Shown: in pieces, positions 1 through 5,293 of the stretch
How positions within the stretch are numbered: position 1 is the first letter of the stretch
How the letters are laid out: every line of letters begins with the position of its first letter
NCBI GenBank assembly: GCA_964528605.1
Contig: CAZGSV010000162.1
Span: forward strand, 1-5,293
DNA from: CAZGSV01 sp964528605
Lineage (GTDB): Bacteria > Armatimonadota > Zipacnadia > CAZGSV01
Length of the DNA: 5,293 nucleotides
Direction of reading: 5' to 3'
Notes under the pieces: generated by a model
Told to the model about the DNA's origin: nothing
What the model saw: the letters and a program-made list of their open reading frames with translations, nothing else
Databases searched by the model: none
Translations under genes and position numbers: made by a program

Positions 1-1
1 G

Positions 2-2293
2 CCGGTGAGAACGGTGAAGAGCGCTGCGCCGGATGCAGAGGGGCGGGCGGTGGTGGCTTTCCCGATTATGGTCGGCGCCGGCGGCGAGTACAGAGTTGTG
101 GTGAGGGTGGGGAATGGGCTGCCGCACAGTGTCTGCCAGCGGATAGAGGCGTACCAGGGCGAGTTGAGAAGGCTTGGGGAGGGGATCGCGAGCCTGAGTG
201 CCGTGGAGGGGCGGCTGCCGGCGCTGGACGGGCGGCGGGCGGATGTGGCGGGCATGAGGCGAACGCTGGAGGCGTTGCGGTCAGTGGAGGCGCGGGCGCG
301 CGCTGAGGCGTTCGACTCGGTGTGTCGCGGGCTGCGAGAGCAAGTTGACTACTGGCTGGCGCGAGCCGGGCAACTCTCGTTGACCCCGCTGGGGCGCGAA
401 GGGCGGGCGGAGCGGACGCCGCTTGCACTGCCGAAGTTGGCGGGGCGGGACTTCTGGCACGTAGTGACGTACATGCCGGACAAGTGGCGGGAGTACGGGC
501 TGGCGGAGAAGCCGTTCATCTGGGATGCGGCGAAGAGGCTGCACGCTTACGGAAATGACTGGGGGCGCGACTTTGGGCGGGATTCTGCGGCGTGGGGGGA
601 GTTGGCGAAGGATACCCGGCCGGTGATGGTGCTGAGCCCGTTCGTGAGCGATCTCGGGGGACAGATTCCGCGCGCGGATTTCGAGCGGCTGGTGGACATC
701 TGCGGGGAGCGCTTCGTCGGTTTTGCGGCGCACGAGTGGGGATACGGCGCGACGCGGAACTGGGAGGGGGAGGAGGCGCCGAAGAGCAGGCACGAGGCAA
801 CGCTACGCTTGGAGGAGTCCTTCAAGGGCATCATGGAGAATGGCTACGGGCGCGTCTACGCGGGGGACGGCTACTGCAACTTCCATCATCTGGCTTACAA
901 GTTGGGGGCCTCGGCGTGTTATGCGGAGGTAGGCGAGAACATACCTTGCACGCCGGTGCAGTTCGCGTTCGCACGGGGGGCGGCGAGGCAGTTCGGGAAG
1001 CCCTGGGCGACGTATCTGTCGGCGTGGTTTCGGGGCAGCGTGACGACCTACAACGAGGAGCAAGCGGACACGCTGCGGGTCGGGGATCGGGTGTGGTCCG
1101 GGGCGGTGGCGGGGCATTCGGTGTCGCTGACCAAACGGCTGCTCTTCGGGGGTTGGCTGGCGGGGGCGATGTTCGTGCACCACGAGAGCGACGCGTTCGC
1201 GGAGAGCGTGTTCATTGAGAAGCACGCGGCGGAGGGAGGGGTGCGGCTCTCGCCGATTGGGCAAGTGGCGGACGACTGGTTCGAGTTCACCAGACGGCAC
1301 GCGGAGCGCGGGTCGCCGTGGGCGCCGGTGGCGTTCTTGATTGACTACGAACACGGTTGGTGGTTTGCGACGGACAAGACGTGGGGCTTGTTCGCGCGCA
1401 CGAGGGCAGAGAGGTCGCTCGACCGGATTCTGGCGGCGATCTATCCGTGGGGCGGGAGTCTCGACGACGAGGAAGGCTACATGGTCAATGGGCCGCTGGG
1501 CGATGTGTTTGACGTGCTGGTGACTGAGGCGCCGACGGAGGTGTTCGACGCCTATCCGCTGATCTGGCTGCTGGGCGGGCCGAAGGTGGACGAGGGGTTG
1601 GCCGTTAGGCTCGACCAGTATGTGCGGGGGGGCGGGACCGTGGTGATGAACGTGAGCGATCCGCTGGCGCGGGGGTGGCTGGCGGAGGCGGGAGGCGCGG
1701 TGACCTCGGAGACGCGGTACGCAGAGACGGCGGTGTGCAGTGAGGAGGGCTCTGCGACTTCGGGCACCACGTTTGCTTACGCCGTGGCGCTGGCGGGCGC
1801 CGCGAAGGTGCTGCTGGCGACGCCGGGGGGGGAGGCGCTCGTGGTGGCGTTTGAGCGAGGCCAGGGGAAGGTCGTAGTGGCGCTGGTTCCGGACATGCTG
1901 GACTGCGCGGAGGAGCCGGTTTGTTTCCTGATGCATCTGGCGGAACATGCGAGGAGTTGCGCTGGGACCCCGGAGGTCATCGGTGAGGTGGAGTACATGC
2001 TGCTGGGGCGCGGGGACGGTTGGGTGGTGGGGCTGATCAACAATAAGGGTGTGTGCAAGCGGCCGGTGCTGCCGGAGGTCGTTGATCCGCGCGAGGCGTG
2101 CGAGGTTGTGGTACGGTGGCCGGGCATGAACTCGGCCGCGCGTTGGACGAAAGACGGTGAAGAGCGTATGGCGGCAGCGAATGGCGGGATAAAGATGACG
2201 CTTGGGGCAGGCGAGGTGGAGGTTCTGCACCTGACGGGGCCCGGAGAGCAGGTGCCAAGGGGGCTCGGGTGGTGCCTAAAGTGGACAGGATAG
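2..2293 (+). CDS. Glycoside-hydrolase-like TIM-barrel protein with GATase-like domain (5'-partial)
   Basis: I recognise the fold style but not a named family. The frame is open to the window edge. A GTG at 5 is possible, but the first residues look like the end of a beta-sandwich (strands near 14-36, numbered from that GTG), so the true start is probably upstream. Order seen: beta strands 14-36; a helical, coiled-coil-like stretch about 45-123; a TIM-barrel-like region about 148-450 with strand-end motifs PVMVLSPF (206-213), FVGFAAHEWGYG (237-248), RGAARQFGKPWATYLSAW (324-341) and FVHHES (390-395); a Rossmann or GATase-like domain about 495-560 (GPLGDVFDVLV, then YVRGGGTVVMNVSD), as in GH42 beta-galactosidase trimerisation domains; and a C-terminal beta domain about 658-744. 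E244 and E394 are candidate catalytic acids by position only. Substrate unknown; a polysaccharide or glycoside is inferred. Export cannot be judged without the N-terminus. A non-catalytic GH-like protein is also possible. Confidence 0.72.
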   Translation, partial: PVRTVKSAAPDAEGRAVVAFPIMVGAGGEYRVVVRVGNGLPHSVCQRIEAYQGELRRLGEGIASLSAVEGRLPALDGRRADVAGMRRTLEALRSVEARARAEAFDSVCRGLREQVDYWLARAGQLSLTPLGREGRAERTPLALPKLAGRDFWHVVTYMPDKWREYGLAEKPFIWDAAKRLHAYGNDWGRDFGRDSAAWGELAKDTRPVMVLSPFVSDLGGQIPRADFERLVDICGERFVGFAAHEWGYGATRNWEGEEAPKSRHEATLRLEESFKGIMENGYGRVYAGDGYCNFHHLAYKLGASACYAEVGENIPCTPVQFAFARGAARQFGKPWATYLSAWFRGSVTTYNEEQADTLRVGDRVWSGAVAGHSVSLTKRLLFGGWLAGAMFVHHESDAFAESVFIEKHAAEGGVRLSPIGQVADDWFEFTRRHAERGSPWAPVAFLIDYEHGWWFATDKTWGLFARTRAERSLDRILAAIYPWGGSLDDEEGYMVNGPLGDVFDVLVTEAPTEVFDAYPLIWLLGGPKVDEGLAVRLDQYVRGGGTVVMNVSDPLARGWLAEAGGAVTSETRYAETAVCSEEGSATSGTTFAYAVALAGAAKVLLATPGGEALVVAFERGQGKVVVALVPDMLDCAEEPVCFLMHLAEHARSCAGTPEVIGEVEYMLLGRGDGWVVGLINNKGVCKRPVLPEVVDPREACEVVVRWPGMNSAARWTKDGEERMAAANGGIKMTLGAGEVEVLHLTGPGEQVPRGLGWCLKWTG
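2257..2263 (+). promoter_or_regulatory. Possible ribosome binding site for the methyltransferase
   Basis: AAGGGGG lies five bases before the GTG at 2269, inside the last codons of the upstream gene. It is a weak Shine-Dalgarno match, but its spacing supports the overlapping start. A stronger-looking GGGGAGG at 2302-2308 has no in-frame start at a usable distance (the in-frame ATG is at 2326). Confidence 0.4.
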
Positions 2294-3474
2294 GGGGGCT
2301 TGGGGAGGCCGAGTATGCGAGGCGGATGAGGGCCGAGCGACGGCACTTCAGGGAGATGTATCTAGGTGCTGGGGAGCCGACGAACGCGGCCTTGGACTAC
2401 ATGCACCGGCGCTGGGAGGCGACGATAGCCGAGGAGACGGGGAAGCCGCCCTGGCAGCACGTCATAGACTTCGTGAACGGGCGAGAGCACACGACCGTAC
2501 TGAGTCTGGGGGCGGGAGCGTGCACCCACGAGCTGGATGTGGCGGGCTGGTTCACTTCGTCTTTCAGCCTGGACTGCTTAGACATGAACGAGGAGTTGCT
2601 GGCGTCTGGGCGGGCGGAGGGGGAGAGACGGGGCATTCGGGTGCAGACGATTCGCCAGGACGCGAACCGGATGGAACTAGAGGCGGGGCGCTATGATTTG
2701 GTGGTGGCGTTCAGCTGTCTGCACCATTTGGTGGAACTGGAGGAGGTGTACCTGCAGGTGGCACGGGCCCTGAGGCCGGAGGGCAGGTTTTTCGTTTTGG
2801 ACGTTACGGCGAGGAACCGGATGAGGCTGTGGCCGGAGGCGCTGGTGGTGGCGGACGCCTTGTGGGAGTTGCTGCCGGCGCGGTTGCGGCGAGAACTGAC
2901 GGCGCCAGAGGGGGACAAGCCAGTGCGAGAGCAGATTCCCGATCTGGTCGCGGCGGGGGAGGGGTTCGAGTGTATAAGGTCGGAAGAGGTGCTGCCGCTG
3001 CTGGAGCGCTTCTACCCGTTGGACCACCTGGTGAAGGGATGTGCCTTTGCGCGCCAGTTTCTACAGGCGGACTTCGGCCCGAATTACGACCTAGAGGACT
3101 CGCAGGACAGGCAGATACTCGAGGCGCTGTGGGAGACGGACCAGCGTCTGGTGAAAGCAGGGCTGCTGCGACCGGGGTACTTCTTTGCCTGGGCGAGGCG
3201 GAGTGAGGCGAGTACTGAGGAATTCGCGCGGGCGGCGGATGAGTTTCACGCGCGTGGGCCGGAGGCGGTGGAGGCCGAGAGGATGGCACCGGCCGCGGAG
3301 TTGGAGTCTCTGCGCCGGGAGGTGGAGAGGCTGCGATGGGAAGTGGAGGGTCTGCGGAAGTCCACCTCTTTCCGGCTAGGGAACTTCTTTGTCTCGGGGT
3401 TGGGGTTCCTGCGGAGGCTCAAGCAGCCGCGGTCGAGACGCGACGGCGGCCGCAGGGGCGACGCAGCAGGTTAG
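2269..3474 (+). CDS. Class I SAM-dependent methyltransferase with C-terminal coiled coil
   Basis: Predicted 401-residue cytoplasmic methyltransferase that moves a methyl group from S-adenosylmethionine to an unknown acceptor. Visible landmarks are motif I VLSLGAGACTHELD (77-90), the acidic ribose-binding position D105 in LDMNEELL, motif II around QDANRM (130-135), RYDLVVAFSCLHHL (141-154) and LRPEGRFFVLDV (168-179). A helical region about 185-310 follows, perhaps a substrate cap. Residues 345-362 form a regular a/d heptad series (L345, L348, V352, L355, V359, L362), then STSFRLGNFF (365-374) and a basic tail. Coiled coil plus an SxSxRL tail is common in glycosyltransferases and methyltransferases of O-antigen or capsule clusters, so a sugar or polysaccharide acceptor is inferred. 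The start overlaps the upstream gene by 25 bases, suggesting translational coupling. An alternative start is ATG at 2326 (M20), 32 bases after the upstream stop. Confidence 0.85.
   Translation: MVPKVDRIGGLGEAEYARRMRAERRHFREMYLGAGEPTNAALDYMHRRWEATIAEETGKPPWQHVIDFVNGREHTTVLSLGAGACTHELDVAGWFTSSFSLDCLDMNEELLASGRAEGERRGIRVQTIRQDANRMELEAGRYDLVVAFSCLHHLVELEEVYLQVARALRPEGRFFVLDVTARNRMRLWPEALVVADALWELLPARLRRELTAPEGDKPVREQIPDLVAAGEGFECIRSEEVLPLLERFYPLDHLVKGCAFARQFLQADFGPNYDLEDSQDRQILEALWETDQRLVKAGLLRPGYFFAWARRSEASTEEFARAADEFHARGPEAVEAERMAPAAELESLRREVERLRWEVEGLRKSTSFRLGNFFVSGLGFLRRLKQPRSRRDGGRRGDAAG
3310..3357 (+). repeat. Imperfect 21-base tandem repeat coding the coiled-coil heptads
   Basis: Two 21-base units (3310-3330 and 3331-3351) match at 16 of 21 positions. 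A third begins with CTGCGG at 3352. They encode LRREVER, LRWEVEG and then LR, so each unit is one heptad step pair in frame. It probably arose by in-frame duplication in the coiled-coil segment and has since diverged. Confidence 0.6.
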
Positions 3475-4115
3475 GCCGGGCGGGGGTCGTAGCGGCGGGG
3501 GCCGCCGAGTTCGGGGGGCAGGTGGCAGACCTCGTTGAGCCAGCGGAGTTTGGAGGTGCCGGGGTGGAGTTCGAGCATGCTGATGCAGCAATTGGACTGG
3601 CTGAAGCGGGTGTAGCCGGCCGGCGGGAGGCCGAGTAGGCGGCAGATGAGGATGGCGCCGAAGGTGCCGTGGGAGACGGCGCAGATGCGGTCGTCGGTGT
3701 GTTCGTGCGCCTGGCGGAGATATTGCTCGACGCGGCCGGCGCGCTCGTAGGCGACGGGCTCGTATTCGTCGAGGTTGGGCCACCAGTTGGTCTCGGGCAT
3801 GTCGTCGGGCACTTGGACGAGGGCGAAGCGCCGCCGGATCTCTGAGAGGGCCATACCGCGGAAGCCGGAGCCCCAGGTTTCGCTGAGGTCCACGAGAATA
3901 CTGATGGGGAGGCCGGCGGCTAGGGCGATGGGGTGTGCGGTCTCTAGGGCTCTTTTGAGTGGGCTGGAGTAGAGGGCGACGAATCCGGCTTGACTGATGC
4001 GGTGGGCGACCGCTTCGGCTTGGCGGCGGCCGAGTTCGGTAAGGGCAGGGTCGGGGCCGTCGCTGGCGCGGATGTTGCCTTCAGATTCTCCGTGGCGTAT
4101 GAGGAAGAGTTCCAT
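3471..4115 (-). CDS. Histidine phosphatase family protein (RHG / phosphoglycerate mutase-like)
   Basis: Predicted 214-residue cytoplasmic phosphatase of histidine phosphatase branch 1 (GpmB, CobC and related enzymes). The N-terminus MELFLIRHGESEGN carries the RHG signature with catalytic H8 and phosphate-binding R7. SSPLKRALETA (50-60) gives the second arginine, R55. ETWGSGFRGM (79-88) holds the likely proton-donor glutamate E79. AVSHGTFGA (146-154) contains the second catalytic histidine, H149. All core residues are present, so it should be active; the substrate cannot be told from sequence, and CobC, GpmB and sugar-phosphate phosphatase roles are all possible. I chose ATG at 4115 because homology begins exactly there and the length is normal for the family. 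The frame runs on to 4307, but that extension has no family-like sequence and overlaps the divergent gene. ATG at 4139 would add eight residues. Its codons end mostly in C, unlike its neighbours. Confidence 0.92.
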   Translation of the reverse strand: MELFLIRHGESEGNIRASDGPDPALTELGRRQAEAVAHRISQAGFVALYSSPLKRALETAHPIALAAGLPISILVDLSETWGSGFRGMALSEIRRRFALVQVPDDMPETNWWPNLDEYEPVAYERAGRVEQYLRQAHEHTDDRICAVSHGTFGAILICRLLGLPPAGYTRFSQSNCCISMLELHPGTSKLRWLNEVCHLPPELGGPRRYDPRPA

Positions 4116-4127
4116 GTCGGAGTGGCA

Positions 4128-4136
4128 TTTATACCA
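4128..4136 (-). promoter_or_regulatory. Possible extended -10 promoter for the histidine phosphatase gene
   Basis: Read on the minus strand, this is TGGTATAAA: an extended -10 TG, one base, then the hexamer TATAAA, an AT-rich island in very G+C-rich DNA. No good -35 is visible, which extended -10 promoters tolerate. A start about seven bases downstream would fall near 4121, only about six bases before the ATG at 4115, so the mRNA could be almost leaderless. That fits the absence of a Shine-Dalgarno sequence before this ATG. Confidence 0.35.
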
Positions 4137-4160
4137 CATCTGCGGCGCGGCTCGCCGGGC

Positions 4161-4190
4161 TTGTCGCGGATGGGCCGGCGGGCGTATGGT
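4161..4190 (+). promoter_or_regulatory. Possible sigma70-type promoter for the metallophosphatase gene
   Basis: TTGTCG at 4161-4166 and TATGGT at 4185-4190 are 18 bases apart, and each matches the housekeeping consensus at four of six positions. Transcription would begin near 4197, leaving a leader of about 25 bases that includes the ribosome binding site. Such matches arise by chance, so this is tentative. Its placement between divergent genes is the main support. Confidence 0.3.
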
Positions 4191-4211
4191 GCTGGTAGCG
4201 CACTGCTTGGC

Positions 4212-4218
4212 GAGGTGA
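4212..4218 (+). promoter_or_regulatory. Ribosome binding site of the metallophosphatase gene
   Basis: GAGGTGA is an exact match to the anti-Shine-Dalgarno complement. Its GAGG core ends six bases before ATG 4222 and twelve before the in-frame ATG 4228, so the first ATG is favoured. Confidence 0.6.
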
Positions 4219-4221
4219 GAG

Positions 4222-5293
4222 ATGGCAATGGTGCGACGCGCGCTTGGTGTGGTTGCCCTGCTAGCGCTGTCGTGCGCAGTGGCGCAGGCGGCGGTGCAGA
4301 TCATCACAGGCCCCTATTTGCAGAGCGTGACGCAGACCGGGATCACCGTGATGTGGGAGACGAGCGAGCCGGCTGCGTCCTTGGTGGAGTTCGGGAAGGG
4401 CGGGCAACTGGACCGCAGGGCCGGGCATGAGGAGCCGGTGACCATTCACGAGGTGCGGCTGGAGGGGCTGGAGCCGGCGACCGAGTACTCGTACCGAGTT
4501 GTTTCGGGCGAGGCTGGCAGCCCGGTGTATTCGTTTAGAACGGCGGTGTTACGGGAGCAGCCGTTCCGGTTCGTGGTCTGGGGCGACAACAGGTCGGATC
4601 CGGAGATGCACCACATGGTGTGCGAGGGGATGGTGGCGGCGCGGCCGGACATTGCGGTGAACGTAGGGGACGTAGTTGCGCGCGGCGATGACTACAGCCT
4701 ATGGGGGCGGGAGTTCTTCGGGCCGGCGGCGGAGTTGTTCACCCGGGTGCCTTTCTGGGTGGCGATAGGGAACCACGAGGGGAACACGCACTGGTTCTAC
4801 GATTTCTTCTCCTTCCCGCCGCCGGAGAACTATTACTCGTTCGACTACGGCAACTCGCACTTCGTGGTGCTGGACACGAATCAGGACGTGTCGCCGAGTT
4901 CGGCGCAGCACCAGTGGCTGGTGCGGGATCTGGAGTCGCCTGCTTCGCGGGAGGCGAGGTGGCGGTTCGCGTTTTACCATCATCCGCCGTACTCGGAGGG
5001 GTGGGACAGCGCAGGGTATGACGGGGAGGAAGAAGTGCGGGAGTACGTGGCGCCGGTTCTGGAGCAATACGGGGTGAACATGGCCTTTGCGGGGCACACG
5101 CACGACTACGAGCGAGGCTATCTCAACGGCGTGTATCACATTATCACCGGGGGAGGCGGGTCGGCGTTGGACCATTGGTATCAGGATTGGCCGCACGTGA
5201 CGGTGGCGCGCTCGTTCTATGAGTTCTGCACGATTGACGTGCAAGCGGATCGGCTGTTGATGCAGGCGTGCCATCCGGACGGGACGGTGTTTG
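4222..5293 (+). CDS. Exported Fn3-domain metallophosphoesterase, purple acid phosphatase-like (3'-partial)
   Basis: The frame is open for 357 codons and leaves the window without a stop. Residues 1-23 look like a signal peptide: RR at 5-6, a hydrophobic core 7-20, and possible cleavage after A21 or A23. About 26-108 is a fibronectin type III-like domain of the sort preceding purple acid phosphatase catalytic domains (ITGPYLQSVTQTGITVMWET, later LEPATEYSYRV). The calcineurin-like phosphoesterase domain starts near 115: VVWGDNR (118-124, D122), NVGDVVARGDD (147-157, D150), GNHE (183-186), FYHHPPY (251-257) and GHTHDYER (291-298, H292 and H294). The final motif is very purple-acid-phosphatase-like. 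However, the GDxxY tyrosine is alanine (A153) and the DxH histidine is arginine (R124), so this is probably a two-metal phosphoesterase lacking the purple iron-tyrosinate centre. It likely acts outside the cytoplasm on phosphate esters; the substrate is unknown. It diverges from the histidine phosphatase gene. Confidence 0.9.
   Translation, partial: MAMVRRALGVVALLALSCAVAQAAVQIITGPYLQSVTQTGITVMWETSEPAASLVEFGKGGQLDRRAGHEEPVTIHEVRLEGLEPATEYSYRVVSGEAGSPVYSFRTAVLREQPFRFVVWGDNRSDPEMHHMVCEGMVAARPDIAVNVGDVVARGDDYSLWGREFFGPAAELFTRVPFWVAIGNHEGNTHWFYDFFSFPPPENYYSFDYGNSHFVVLDTNQDVSPSSAQHQWLVRDLESPASREARWRFAFYHHPPYSEGWDSAGYDGEEEVREYVAPVLEQYGVNMAFAGHTHDYERGYLNGVYHIITGGGGSALDHWYQDWPHVTVARSFYEFCTIDVQADRLLMQACHPDGTVF

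Noticed and set aside
592..1218. A 208-codon + strand frame inside the GH-like gene
   Set aside because: Glycine- and arginine-rich out-of-frame reading of the same G-rich DNA, with no motifs.
803..2230. A 475-codon open frame on the minus strand opposite the GH-like gene
   Set aside because: Its product is dominated by arginine, proline and histidine, as expected for the complement of G-rich codons, and has no recognisable domain. The + frame shows clear protein-like motifs.
3493..3507. Perfect 6-base-pair hairpin (CGGCGG, loop GGG, CCGCCG) near the convergent stops
   Set aside because: No T tract follows on either strand and it lies within codons of the histidine phosphatase, so it is not a credible intrinsic terminator; such hairpins are common in G+C-rich DNA.
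4258..4275. Lipobox-like LSC in the metallophosphatase signal peptide
   Set aside because: The residues before C18 (A, L, S) fit the lipobox poorly, and good signal peptidase I sites follow at A21 or A23.
4116..4307. N-terminal extension of the histidine phosphatase frame up to 4307
   Set aside because: Family sequence starts at the ATG at 4115. The extension is low-complexity and overlaps the signal peptide coding region of the divergent gene.
3990..4430. A + strand frame of 146 codons spanning the divergent region
   Set aside because: It overlaps the well-supported histidine phosphatase and metallophosphatase genes and encodes no recognisable domain.

Overview
The window is G+C-rich bacterial DNA (roughly two thirds G+C by eye) with GTG and ATG starts, very little intergenic space and four protein genes. 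I see no tRNA, rRNA, CRISPR array, insertion sequence or phage gene. The mix of a large uncharacterised glycosidase-like protein, a surface-polysaccharide-type methyltransferase and an exported Fn3/metallophosphatase resembles genomes of little-studied environmental bacteria such as Armatimonadota or Planctomycetota relatives. That placement is a guess from protein style; no marker gene is present.

Layout: (1) 2-2293 (+) holds the 3' part of a large gene for a TIM-barrel glycoside-hydrolase-like protein with a GATase-like domain and a C-terminal beta domain; its 5' end probably lies outside the window. (2) 2269-3474 (+), overlapping it by 25 bases, encodes a class I SAM-dependent methyltransferase with a C-terminal coiled coil and an SxSFRLG-type tail. 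(3) 3471-4115 (-) encodes a histidine phosphatase (RHG family). Its stop codon overlaps the methyltransferase stop tail to tail in the four bases TTAG. (4) 4116-4221 is a 106-base divergent promoter region. (5) 4222-5293 (+) is the 5' part of an exported Fn3-plus-metallophosphatase gene that runs off the window end without a stop.

Genes 1 and 2 look co-transcribed and translationally coupled. Genes 3 and 4 are a divergent pair of phosphatase-superfamily genes. The set does not form a recognisable pathway; carbohydrate or cell-surface metabolism is the only common theme, and it is inferred. I found no convincing new defence or mobile system. The most unusual sequence-level signal is codon third-position use that follows the physical strand: genes on + mostly end codons in G, while the single gene on - mostly ends them in C. 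This fits strong replication-strand skew across the window.
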